DNA from: Ctenosaura bakeri
Taxonomy: Eukaryota; Chordata; Lepidosauria; Squamata; Iguanidae
Direction of reading: 5' to 3'
Assembly (NCBI GenBank): GCA_948474755.1
Contig: CAOLHI010000078.1
Span: 310,001-374,000, forward strand
Length of the DNA: 64,000 bases
Of this stretch, positions 12,233-22,689 are shown in pieces; the stretch's first letter is position 1; the number at the start of each line of letters is the position of its first letter. Position numbers and translations under genes: made by a program. The notes below the pieces were generated by a model. The model had not been told where the DNA came from and did no database searches. It saw only the letters and a list, made by a program, of their open reading frames with translations.

Positions 12233-12440
12233 CAGAGTTGGGAAATATTACTGCAAATGCTAGCACATTATCATTACTTTTTGGGAAAAATATTGATTTT
12301 ACTTGTTCCTCATTATTTGTGAGTAATGAGTAGTATTTCTCAGTAGTAATGGAGTGTTAACAGACTACTGTTCATTTTTTAAAAAATTAAAAATATTTAA
12401 AAATATGTTTAATATTTTATTGTTACTGCTGTCTTGTTAC
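12233..12440. repeat. Dispersed AT-rich repeat, family S
   Basis: Contains GGGAAATATTACTGCAAATG, CATTACTTTTTGGG and GAGTAATGAGTAG. Similar AGTAACGAATTAC-like sequence flanks the class E element at 51640 and 52495. Class unknown. Confidence 0.4.
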
Positions 12441-12967
12441 TTGATTATACTGTATTTTGCAATTTTTAAACACTGCAGTCTACTTTGTGATTTTTGACAT
12501 GAAAAGTCATATAAAATTCTTTAATAGAATAATAAAAAGAACAGACTTTCCATCAAGTCTGGTTCTCAGAACAAGAAGGGCCTGGCAGCATTGCTTCACT
12601 GTGGTCGCTTATGCTATGAATTCCACACATACACCACCCCAAACGTTTTTTCCAGTGCAGAGAAGAGGCACTGACTAAATCAGTGAAATCCAAACACAAT
12701 GTTCTGTTCATGATGTGTGGCTGATTTGTTTGGATGCCTTAGAGCAGAACTGGTCCTTGTTTGTAAGAAGGTGGACAATTCAGATAAGATCAAGTCAATC
12801 AACTTCAAGAGAATGACCAACCACAGACTTCTGGCTTGCACAATTGGGTATATCACAGTGTCCTTGACAGTGCTCTGGATTCCAGGATGGTCTGTTCACA
12901 GAAGGAAGGATGAATTTACATGGGTAAAAGCTGATATGGGAGTGCAGCGATCTTCTTTTCCTTTCCA

Positions 12968-13170
12968 TCTTACATTTATATCCTGCCTTTCTGTCAAAAA
13001 TGGCACCCAAGATGACTTACTGTAAAATGCAAATAAAATCAGAAATTCAGTGAAAACATGAATATAAATTAGAGGCGAAAGTAACATTCATCACTTTAGA
13101 AAAGAAATAACAGCACCAAATAAGTTAGCACACACAGCAACCCAGTTTAAAGGCTAAAACCCATCTAAAC
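12968..13170 (-). mobile_element. L2-type LINE 3' end
   Basis: TTACATTTATATCCTGCCTT, TGGCACCCAAGATGACTTAC and TAAAATGCAAATAAAATC are the complement of the 3' untranslated end seen plus-strand at 28598-28690 and elsewhere. No coding part remains. Confidence 0.6.
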
Positions 13171-13364
13171 AAAAAGAAAATTAGCCTACTGCGATGAAAG
13201 TAGTATAAAATTCCTTAATAGAACAACAACAATAATAACACTTAAAATACAGGGAGTTTCAGAGCCTGAGAGTAATGAGTCAGATGGCTCTTGGTCACTT
13301 GCATTCCAGATACAGAGCAGCCAGATCATTAGCATTCCATAGGTCTGCAGAAACAAAACCCAAG

Positions 13365-13482
13365 GGCCTTTCTGCACTGCCGTGTTACAGTCCTATTATT
13401 CCACTTTCAACATCCTATGGAATTCTGGGGTTTACAGTTAGGGAGAGACATTTAGAATTTTCAGCCAGAAAGTTCTTTAGCC

Positions 13483-13523
<41 letters not shown>

Positions 13524-13546
13524 TTCAGCCAGAAAGTTCTTTAGCC

Positions 13547-13586
<40 letters not shown>

Positions 13587-13699
13587 CTTTATTATGGTCA
13601 CAGACCAGTATAGTTTAGCCTCAGTAAATTACAAACCTCAGAATTCCACATGTTGAAAGTGGAATAATAACACTATAACAATGTAGTGCAGAAAAGTCC
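13365..13699. mobile_element. Class A' MITE with a nested LINE stub and a tandem duplication
   Basis: GGCCTTTCTGCACTGCC begins the copy and GTGCAGAAAAGTCC ends it. The A' interior (GAATTTTCAGCCAGAAAG, then TTTAGCCTCAGTAAATTAC) matches 37317-37508 and 49401-49602. It is interrupted by an (AATC)n-tailed LINE stub and a 64-bp tandem duplication, so the copy is about 135 bp longer than its relatives. The flanks are CAA-like and TAA-like, not an exact duplication. Confidence 0.85.
13486..13613 (-). mobile_element. LINE 3' stub with (GATT)n tail, duplicated
   Basis: On the minus strand, GGTCTGTGACCATAATAAAG is followed by (TTGA)n. This is a short LINE 3' end with its own simple-repeat tail, like R4/Dong-type elements (clade tentative). 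TTTAGCCTCA lies on both sides (13540-13549 and 13614-13623), a 10-bp target duplication. A 64-bp unit (CAGCCAGAAAGTTC plus TTTAGCCTC plus the AATC run) is present twice, beginning about 13461 and 13525. Confidence 0.7.
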
Positions 13700-13984
13700 T
13701 AAGATAGACGAGGTGTCCTATGATGTCATAAAGATGGGACAGATAAGGGTTTGAAGCCTTTCTGAAATTATTTCTAGGCCATTTGTTTGTGGTAAGGGAC
13801 AAGAGGCCAACCTGGGCAAGTGGGTCTCGAATTTGGGCAAATCCCAGTTAACCAAGTAATATGGCAATCAAGAACCCAGTCTGGAGTGGAGGAAGCATTT
13901 TTTAAGCAGCTATGCAGATGACAAAAAGTAACTGCAGCAATTGCCGTTATTCCATGAAGGCCTGCATCTTGCATGGCCTTAATT

Positions 13985-14097
13985 ACAGCAATGACATGGT
14001 ATGTGCTTTGATGAGGATTCCTGCATGGCAGGGGGTTGGAGTGGATGGCCCCTGTGATCTCTTCCAACTCTATGATTCTATGATTCTATTCTATGTG
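13985..14097 (+). mobile_element. CR1 LINE 3' end
   Basis: GCTTTGATGAGGATTCCTGC, ATGGCAGGGGGTTGGAG, GGATGGCCCCTGTGATC, then CTTCCAACTCTATG and ATTCTATG repeats to the end. This is the diagnostic CR1 3' terminus. Confidence 0.85.
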
Positions 14098-14581
14098 AGG
14101 AACTTTTCTAGGCTCTTTGCTGCTGCTAGAGTTTGTGGAAATCTCTTCATGAATCCATGGGGAATTTATCTTCTATACCCTGCAACACTTCTGCCATGGT
14201 TGTGCAACAAGAAGCCTCACAAATTGCAGTGCTGACATTCTACTCTCTGCCCTCCCTCAAATAGCTTGATAGACCCAAATGGATAAACAACCTCTCTCTC
14301 TCCCCAATCTTTTCCCCTTGCGCGCGACTTTTTCATGAACTGACTTTGCACAAGTACAGCACATATACTAACAGCTTTGTGTTAATGCAGCAAATCCTGG
14401 CAACACCTTGGAATGTGTGGAGATGTTGCCTGTGCTTCAAAGCCACCTCAAAAATCATACATTATCCTTCCCTGGTTCTGCTTGACCTGAGGTTTATATC
14501 CCCATCTGCTGATACAGGGAAGCACACCAATTCCTTGAGATTTCAGCCAGAACCCTGAGACCTGGCAAACCTTAACACATA
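14098..14581. other. No recognised feature
   Basis: No gene or repeat recognised. Confidence 0.45.
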
Positions 14582-14680
14582 TTTGTTGTTCTTGTATGCC
14601 TTCAAGCCATTCTGACTTAAGGTGACCCTAAGGTGACCCTATCAAGGTTTCATCAAGATCAAATTGTGCTTCACCTTTCA
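14582..14680 (-). mobile_element. Sauria-type SINE, tail fragment
   Basis: TGTTGTTCTTGTATGCCTTC, then ATTCTGACTTAAGGTGACCC, is the complement of the SINE tail. The head is missing. A short direct repeat (AAGGTGACCCT twice) lies at about 14618-14640. Confidence 0.65.
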
Positions 14681-14689
14681 AGCATCAGA

Positions 14690-15334
14690 AAGATTGCCAG
14701 AATTTTCAAGAAGTGAAAAATAACACATACATGTTTGTTTTTCACAACCATCGCCATTTGTTTAGCACTTACAGGTGTGGGTCAGAATCCTCTATCACAG
14801 TATGTTATCTAACTTTATGTATACTTAGATAAGTAGCAAAGGCATTAAGAAACCCTGTTAGTGAATTATGATACCAGCAAGAGTGTCCTGATGCACACTG
14901 ACACTCCCTAGACAGTGTCCCAATGTACAACAGGGCTGATACCCATTGGTCTTGCTGTGTGTTGGTCCCATTGTGCATCAGTCCCAATGAACATTGGTCA
15001 CTTTGCTGGCTCCCCTAGGTAAGTAACATAACAGAACTGACCAGTTCTAATTCCTGCAGACATAAATCAACTTACAAAGATATACATCCCCAGTAGGATC
15101 CAAAGTACCTCACATGTAGTGAGCCTTAATAAAACTAACTGAAGGACGTCAGTTTTACTGTCCTTCACAAAGCAGATAGGGTGGCTGTCAGGAAGGTGGT
15201 TAAAAGTCACTTACTGAGTTTGCGGATGATTTGAAAGGCAGACTTTCTGATCCCAGTTTTCTAGCCACTGCATGGCACCAGATCACTCTATAACATAGAC
15301 TATAATGAATTATATGACAGAACAGAGTGTAAGT
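14690..15334. other. No recognised feature
   Basis: No gene or repeat recognised. At 14880-15000 there is loose repetition of CCCAATG(T/A)ACA-type words of uncertain meaning. Confidence 0.4.
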
Positions 15335-15557
15335 ATTGTTGTTGTGTACCCTCAGGTCATTTCTGACTTATGGTGATCTCAAGTTCACCTGACCTGAATG
15401 CACACAACAACAACAAACCTTATGGGATTTTGGGATTTTCGGGGACTGTGATACACTCAAGGTCACTCAATGGGTTCCCATTCCTGAGCAGAAATCGAAC
15501 TCTGGTCTCCACGATCATAATCCAACACCTGAACCACTATACCACTCTGGCTCTCTG
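15335..15557 (-). mobile_element. Sauria-type SINE, near full length
   Basis: Tail first on this strand: TTGTTGTTGTGTACCCTCAG and TTCTGACTTATGGTGATC. Then CAAGGTCACTCAATGGG, CGAACTCTGGTCTCC (complement of the B-box region) and CCACTATACCACTCTGGCTC (complement of the head). A small internal rearrangement with an extra CACACAACAACAACAA run is visible at 15400-15416. Confidence 0.85.
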
Positions 15558-15559
15558 TA

Positions 15560-16870
15560 ACATATAATGCAGTCTATATATTCATAATTGATCTTTCCAA
15601 ACAAACATTAAACCATAATATTGTACATACTTATACAAAATAAACAATGGTAATTACCACACCATACCATGCTGTATTGTGCCTGTCAAATAAATAAAAG
15701 TATTTTAAAAATAATTTCTAATGAAGGTGGGGATGAAAGCATATTGTCATGAGGACTATGAGCAGAAATAAGAACTGGAAAGCATGTATAATAAATCAGC
15801 AGAAAAAAGAAGGCTAATTAATTTATAAACAGGTTAAAATGTGTTGGGCTTTTTAAGGAATAAATGTGGACCATCCATAAGCACATAGAGTTTAGTCTCC
15901 TTTTCTTCTGCTGATTGTTATGAGGACTAGCCAACTAACAGGCTTTGCATAATTCAAGCTGAATCTCTTTTGGATGCTTCCAGGCAGAGAAAACCTAGTC
16001 CTAGAAATTAGGAGTCCATTTTTTTATCCCTATCAGATTTTCTGTATTAATCTAAATAAATAAATAAATAAAGATGGTAGAAGTAGGAGGATTATGAGAA
16101 AGTTGGCATACAAGTAGAACAAATAAACTGGGACTAGGGATATCATAGCACGGATCTTGATCAGAAGGCATTGTGGTGGACTAGACAAGCCCTACAGAAA
16201 TGTTACCACCACCTCTCTGCCACCCTGTGAGCCTCTGCATCAATTCTTGGATGTCTTTTAAGTGCTTAAATTACTACCACCATCAAAAGCCAAGGGCACT
16301 GAAGTTCTAAGCTTTAGCTGTTGTTGTTGTTTTTTTTTAAATAAATTACTATTCCCCGTTGCTGAAGTCCACATGTTAACCATATCTTTCTCAGTCATTT
16401 TAGGCTCCCTGTACTTGTTCCTCCACTATCATCTGACTCTTCCCTGTCCAAAGGTGCTATGGCTGTGGATCTAGCAGGCCAGGAAGTGTTGTTCAACTTA
16501 GCTCTTCCTTTTCATCTTATGCCAAAGCAACTCTGACCAAAACAACCAGTCCCAGTTTTCACTATCAACATATCAGTTTGGTAATGGCTGCCAGTAGCTC
16601 CCATGTGAGTCCACTCTGGGTCTTAAACAGAGATGTAATGGAGCTACTCAAGATGTTGAAACTAATTTTTTTCAGTACCTTGGATAGTTTCTTTAAAGAG
16701 TGAGCTAAAGCCTGAAGTGGATTCACTAATTCCTTGGCAGGAAAGCCTCCAACCAGCACTGCATTTTGATCATGTAAACTGGGCAAGCAAAAGAGCAGGA
16801 TTAACAAACAGGAAGTTTTAGAGAAGAGTGACAAAAAAGACCAAAACAAAAATGCATGGGTTTGTTATTG
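15560..16870. other. No gene; (TAAA)n at 16054-16073
   Basis: Only a short TAAA run and a T run at 16331-16338 are recognised. Confidence 0.45.
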
Positions 16871-17125
16871 ATGCTATATACAAGGCACCAGATCCTGTCT
16901 GATCTTGGAAGTTAAGCAAGCTAAGCCCCGATTGGTACTTGGATGGGAAATTGCCAATGAATCCCAAGTGCTGTAGGCTAATTTTCAGAGGAAGAAACTG
17001 GCAAAACCACTTCTAAGTATTCCTTGCCTAAGAAAACCCTATGAAATTCACAGAGTTGCCATAGGTTGGCAGGCAACTAGAAGGAGTACACATGTGTGTG
17101 TGTGTGTGTACATGCGTGTGCATGT
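16871..17125 (+). mobile_element. 5S-rRNA-headed SINE
   Basis: The head matches 5S rRNA in order: CCTGTCTGATCTTGGAAG, TTAAGCAAG, TTGGTACTTGGATGGG and AGTGCTGTAGGCT (the internal Pol III promoter region). It is followed by a SINE tail (AAGAAAACCCTATGAAATTC, GTTGCCATAGGTTGGCAGGC) similar to the tRNA-headed SINE, then (TG)n at 17093-17109. It is too diverged, and has the wrong 3' end, to be a 5S gene. Confidence 0.85.
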
Positions 17126-17477
17126 TTGTCTCTTGTTTAGTGGCTACAGTTTATTTTTCCTAGCTGACTCCTGCTGGATTATACAGTCTATTGAAGTGTT
17201 CCAATTACAAAAAAAGAATACATAAATAAAGTTAAATTAAAATTAAAATCCTCCAGCATTCTTTTACCACAGTGCTCAACCAAAAGCCCCTGGGAAGCCC
17301 AAAAGAAGAACATGAACACAATGACACCTTTTGATTTGTCTTTCCCAGCAACTGGTTCTGAGCAGCACACTGAGTCTGGTACTGTGGAGGATACACAGCC
17401 AACCTGACTTCTTGTCACTGATAGTTTTCTGACCCTGCCTACTCCCATTTTAAAGCTGTCCAAGTTGACAGCCATTC

Positions 17478-17840
17478 CTTCACCTTGTGGTAATAAACTC
17501 CATAGTTTGGCTACTCATTTTGTGAAGAAGTACTCAGTTTTGTCTGTCTTTAATTTCCCACCATCCAACTCCATTGGATGACCCCAAGTTCTAGTATTAT
17601 GAGAGTATAAGAAATTCACCCTCCATTCCCTTTCTGCATATCATGAAAATTTTATGCATCTGTGTTATGTTTCCATTCTTACTTTCCTTCTAACCTGAAA
17701 AGCCCCAAGTACAGTAAGCCAGTGTTTCTGTAGTCCCTTGGTTATTTGGAAATCCATGTAAGTACCCTTATTAGGCCAACTCAAAGATCACCAAAAATGC
17801 ACAACCATTTTGATTGCCCTTTGCTATACATCTACCATGC
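17478..17840 (+). mobile_element. Old CR1/L3-like LINE 3' region
   Basis: Contains in order AGAAGTACTCAGTTTTGTC, CCAACTCCATTGGATGACCC, TTCTAGTATTATGAGAG, AAGCCCCAAGTACAGTAAGC and GATTGCCCTTTGCTATAC. This is the order of a widespread amniote LINE 3' untranslated region. Diverged and non-coding. Confidence 0.55.
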
Positions 17841-18399
17841 AAGTGAAACTCTGGGCAATGTGTTGATGTTGGTCTTTTAACTACACCTGGATTAAAATAA
17901 CCTTTTGGGCATCTAGAATCAAAGAAAATTGCTTTGGAGACTGCACAGGTTGCTCATTGATCCTCCTTGATCTGACATTTATAAATAACACACCCATGGG
18001 ACAAGTACAGAGTGAGGAAGGGGTCTTGTTCTCTTTCTTTTCTTGTGTGAAATGTGTAGTATGAGAACAAAGCAAATGTTATAAGCAATTATAATTCTTA
18101 AGAACGTAAGTTATTCTTCTCTGCCTCTACTCCTTCTTTAAACAAAAACCCTATCATCCAGGCATCTTTCTTCTTTCTGATGGAAGTAATTTCATTATTT
18201 TAAAAGCACTTATGCAACCAATGGGGGAGAGACAACAAATGGTGTGTGTGTGTGTGTGTGTGTGTGTGAACAACTGGGTGCAAGTCTTTTCTTGAGTCAA
18301 ATCAGATTCAGTTTTGTTCTTTCCACCTGCTTCATCCCCTTTCCATTAGCAATATTAATAGCTTTATATTTTGAACTAGCAACAGGAAGATGCTCATGG
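17841..18399. other. No gene; (GT)n microsatellite at 18241-18268
   Basis: A clean GT run of about 27 bp lies inside otherwise unrecognised sequence. Confidence 0.55.
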
Positions 18400-18830
18400 A
18401 ATGACCTTGCTGTTAACTGCTATTAAGTTGACTTCAACTTATGGTGACCCTATGGATGAGAGATCTCCAAGTCTTCCTATCATCAACAACCTTGCTCAGG
18501 TCTTGCAGATTCAGAGATGTGTCCTCTTTGTTTTGAGTCTATCCATCTATAATTCAGTTCTCCTCTTTTCCTACTGCCTTCTGCATTACCAAGTATTATT
18601 GCCTTTTCTAATGAGTCATGTCTTCTTTTGATATGGCCAAAGTACAACAGCCTCAGTTTAGTCATTTTGGCTTCTAGGGAGAGTTCAGGTTTGATTTGAT
18701 CTAGGATCCATTCATTTGCCTTTTGAGCACTCCAGAGTATTTTTCTCTAGAACCACATTTCTCCCCCTGTTCTAAAAGGCTGAAATATCTTTTCTAAAGC
18801 TTACTTACTGGCAGTGCATGGTTTAAGGGT
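18400..18830 (-). mobile_element. LINE 3' end (RTE- or Vingi-like), ORF C-terminus
   Basis: Reading the minus strand from about 18720, the frame gives NEWILDQIKPE, then LRLLYFGHIKRRHDSLEKA, ILGNAEGSRKRG and RWIDS. This is the C-terminal tail of a non-LTR retrotransposon polyprotein. The element ends near 18420 at AGTTGAAGTCAACTTAATAG. A similar plus-strand end lies at 44331-44440. Stops and frameshifts are present and the 5' region is absent. The clade is tentative. Confidence 0.65.
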
Positions 18831-20440
18831 TGGTATTTTGAGTCCCACCATTTCGTTTGGGCCCACATTCTCACATTTCATGTTCCTATAATATGTATTG
18901 TGAAGCTTCTGACTTTCCTTTCACCTCTGAGCACGTCAGCAGCTGAACCTCCTTTCAGCTTAGTTCCAACTGCATCTTTAGCCACAGTGCTACTCGTAAT
19001 TGTCCTCTGCTCTTCCTCAGTAGCTCATTGAGTGCAATCCAACCTGGGAATTTCCTCTTCTGGCACTATCTCTTGTTTCACTTTGGATTGTTTTATCATA
19101 AGATTTTCATGATAGTTTTTTTTAATATTTTGTTTGTCCATGCGAATATTTTTATGCACATACAGTTCATAAAGCAACACATGTCTGAATGAAGCCCTCG
19201 TAATCCATGCTAGCTTTCCTGTGCACTAAATCTATGCTTAGTCCAGTCATTTAAAAGTTGAGTATATAGCAAATCTCAAAACTAGTGAAAACTCTGGTAT
19301 CTTTAAGAATACAATGTCTTTTCTTCTCTAATTATCAAGGATTCATTTATTATTATTTCTTGGACTATCCTTGCCCCACCTTACATACTTGCTTCTCTTT
19401 TGGCACCTGATTGTCCCCTACCAGCAGTTGACACCAAAATCCCTCTTCAAAGATGAATTTGAACTGGAGATCCACTTTCAGCATAGAAAGGATTGTTTTC
19501 TGATAGCTAGTTGCAATCAAAGACAGATTCTAACTCGTCTTCTACATTTATTGTACCTCCTGCTATCAGGTCAGGATTAATCTAAGCTCTAAGATTTCAT
19601 CACCCAAATTTGAGATCTAGGATGATTCCTTGTGGTGTCATATGGGGCAGTCTGTGGTAATGGCATAAGGAGCAGTCTGTGGTGATATCATTAAGGACTG
19701 ATCAGCATCAGCCACAGTTGCCCTTTCAAATAAAAAACAGAAAGCCTAATAAATGAAGAAAAATGTACACACACACATACTTCTGTCAGGTAGTTCTCTC
19801 ACCTTGAGACTTTTCCACTCACTCTGAGGACTGGAGAATGAGTCCAGGCTTGAAACTCAGGCTCAGGCCCTGAGACGTGGAAACCCTAATTGTATCTCTC
19901 CAGCACCTACAAGTGTCTGAAAGCTGCACATCAGAACCTTTATGTGGTTACATTCATATTGTTCCTTTCTAAAACTAGTGGAATACATGCAAGAAAGAAG
20001 ATAGTTTTTGATTGCTTCTGTCTCTTCACTTTACATGACTATAAAGGAAAATTCTTTACTTTGGTATTTTATCCCTGATGGTTTATAAAAGATTTATAAA
20101 ATTAGAAATAAAATTAGTTAAAAGTGACTTTTTCCACACTTCATACAAATGGACTATGATGAGCATTTGCAAACTTAATCATGGTTTGAGTAGACTTGCT
20201 GAAATCAATGCAACAAATGAGTCATAACTAATTTGTGTCCTATTAATACAATGGATTTATTCTAAGTATGATTGACTTAGGATTTAATTCTGTATCCTTC
20301 TATATTTAAGTATGTGGTACTATAAGTTACTTATCTTTGAATCCCCTATCACACTTTTACTGTGATTTTTGAAAGGTTCTGTATTCAAGAATTATGACTC
20401 GTTAGCTTGGAATGTAATGCCTTCAATAAAGATAATTAAT
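18831..20440. other. No gene; faint old repeat near 20160-20300
   Basis: GACTTGCTGAAATCAATGC and TGATTGACTTAGGATTTAAT near 20190-20290 resemble the low-copy motif noted at 8575. Nothing else recognised. Confidence 0.4.
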
Positions 20441-20442
20441 TG

Positions 20443-20830
20443 CCAGAGCTGGCCCAGGTCATTTTATTTCCTGGAGCAAAAGAAAAGACAGCACTTCTTT
20501 CTCACGCCACATGCAGAAGAGAAGTAGACTAACAATTGTGCCTTGCTCCAACTTTGGTTAAAAGGATATGTATACTCTGCTACACCTGAGTTAGCAAGGT
20601 GAGTTTAGGAGACCCTTTGTTGGCTGAGTGACATATAAAATTTTGTCTTCCGACAGTATGGAACAGCTAATGGCTCAGGGATCATAGTCAGGGCAGCACT
20701 GTTGGCTCTTCACAATGCTTTCTGCTGCCTGAAGTGGTTGCCTGCTTCTGCTTAGGCCTATTGGTAGAGCCAGCCTCGGTAACTGCCAACAGCTAGAACA
20801 GTTTTTAGGTAAACAGTTATTTTGAGACCA
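20443..20830 (-). repeat. Dispersed repeat, family G
   Basis: Contains GCCAGAGCTGGCCCAGG at one side, and TGCTGCCTGAAGTGGTTGCC with GGTAGAGCCAGCC at the other. The complement of the latter appears at 23983-24110. Probably an old DNA element. Confidence 0.45.
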
Positions 20831-20969
20831 GGGACACAAGCACTTACAGCTAAAGTGGCTTAATATGTTCAGATATATGATAGAAAGCAGTTCCTCAGAA
20901 CACCTGAGGACAGCTGGTGTTCAAGAAATTCTTTTAATACCGATACTATTGTATGTAAAGTATTTTCAG

Positions 20970-21748
20970 CAGTGATGTATTTAAGTCTTTTACTCTAAGT
21001 CTCCAGTCAAGTCTCAAGTCTCTACCTTCAAGTCTCAAGTTAAGTCTCAAGTCCTTGAAAACACTTTCAAGTCAAGTCTCAAGTCAAGTCTCAAGTCTGG
21101 AAGTCAACCTTATACCCCAACCAAATTTCAGAATTAATGGATAGAGTGAAATAAATTCAGTTTTAACAATTTAAGCAAAGTCAGCTCTCCACGTTTGCAA
21201 TTTTGCCATCTGCAGCTTTGGAAGTGGGGAATAGGATCCTATCTTACTCCCCATTACTGAAGATTCAAAAGCTTTAAAAGGAAGGATTCTTCTTCCTCAA
21301 GCCCATTGCCTAATACATTTGTTGTTCTCCTCTGAGAAATGCACCCTGTACTCTAGGGGTGAGTCTTGTCTCTTGCTCTTAGGAAGCATTTTAGAAGGTT
21401 CCTCCAATATGCAGTGCAGACAGGCTGCTGAGCAGACCTCAACCCTACCTCAAGCCCATTGCCTAACCTGTTTGCTATTCCCCTCTGAGAAATGCACCCA
21501 CACTTTGGGCTTGAGACAGATTGTCATGTAACTAGTGGGCAAAAAGAGATGGACGCATTGTTCAAAGTCATAAGGTTTCTGAAGGAATGAGTTATGTTAA
21601 CTGAACCAAGGGGATCAAGTCAGTCATCAAAAATATACAAGTCTCTAGTCGTGTCAAGTCAGTGAATCATTTATGTCTGAGTCGAGTCACTGAAATGACT
21701 TAAGTCCAACTTGAGTCCAAGTCTATTGACTCGAGTCTACATCACTTG
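20970..21748. mobile_element. hAT-like non-autonomous transposon, 8-bp TSD ATTTTCAG
   Basis: The ends are CAGTGATGTATTTAAGTC on the left and the complement of CAAGTGATGTAGACTC on the right, similar to the CAGTG-type ends of hAT elements. A perfect 8-bp duplication, ATTTTCAG, flanks the copy (20962-20969 and 21749-21756), the hAT hallmark. Both ends carry subterminal arrays of AAGTC/CAAGT words (20985-21105 and 21640-21740), probably transposase-binding repeats. The interior holds an imperfect duplication (CCTCAAGCCCATTGCCTAA at 21296 and 21450). There is no transposase frame, so it needed one in trans. Confidence 0.88.
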
Positions 21749-21756
21749 ATTTTCAG

Positions 21757-22640
21757 TGTCATTTTTTGCACAATATTCATAATAATAACAACAACAAGGA
21801 GAAGGCAGAGACTTAAATTTAACTGGGAACTCCATATAGCATTGAATAATTACAGAATTTGGGAGTTGCTTTCCAAAACAATTAACATTCCATGGTCTGA
21901 AGATTTGCAGCATTCTCTTCTTACAACAACGACAAAGAGTTTGTTATGAGAACAGCAGGTGAAAAAGCAATGGCCCCACTTCCTGTAGGAAGGGACATAA
22001 ACATAAAGAGTAGAACTTGGTGGTGGAATGTAGAAAGATAGGCAAGGATTCTGTCCCAGTGAGAAGGAAGAAATAGCACAAGCCATGCTAGAGAAATTAG
22101 TAGGCCAGATGATTCAGCAACAGCTGGGGGTGGGGAGGGTAGCAGCAAGTAGTCTTGCAAAAGTTGGCCAGTAGGCTGGGTGAAGGAGAGCCATCATAAG
22201 CAGTCAGCTTGGTTTTGCTGGCCAACTGGACAGCAACCTACCTGGTGACAGTAGGACCAAAAAATACTTCAGACTGCTAGGTGGATGTACTAGACAACAC
22301 AGCAGCCTCAGGATTCCTCCTGGTGCCAGGCAAGTGCAGTATTAGCCAGACTTCTATCAAACCCTCTTTACAGGCCACAGCCCAGGGGAACAAATATTGA
22401 GAGCTGGTCAGGCTGGGCATGTAGGAATTTCCCAACCTCTGCAAGTGGGAATTAATCAGCTGTGAAGTGAAGGTGTATGTATTCAGGGACTGTAGCACTC
22501 TGATGGAGAAGCTGTGGGAGAGGTTCCTTGCTTTGAGTTGGTACAAGAAAGAGACTTGCTCTGTGCCCATGACATAGGCTTCTGAAATGCTGAAGTGGTC
22601 TGTAACTGTCAATAAACCATTTCTGATTTGCAATCTACAC
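21757..22640. other. No recognised feature
   Basis: Contains a 124-codon minus-strand frame (22277-22651) with no recognisable domain. I do not treat it as a gene. Confidence 0.4.
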
Positions 22641-22649
22641 AATGTAAGC

Positions 22650-22684
22650 ATATGAGGCCCCTTCCAACTCTATGATTCTATGAC
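22650..22684 (+). mobile_element. CR1 LINE 3' terminus, short
   Basis: GAGGCCCCTTCCAACTCTAT followed by GATTCTATGAC. Only the last 35 bp of CR1 are recognisable. Confidence 0.65.
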
Positions 22685-22689
22685 TTGAA

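Noticed and set aside
16884..16980. Possible 5S rRNA gene
   Set aside because: Diverged from 5S rRNA, lacks a proper 3' end and T-run terminator, and is fused to a SINE tail.
20985..21740. AAGTC repeats as a CRISPR-like or satellite array
   Set aside because: Units are short, irregular and confined to both ends of an element with an 8-bp duplication, which fits subterminal repeats of a hAT transposon.
22277..22651. 124-codon minus-strand frame
   Set aside because: No recognisable protein, and it abuts a CR1 3' terminus. Length is within what is expected by chance in 64 kb.
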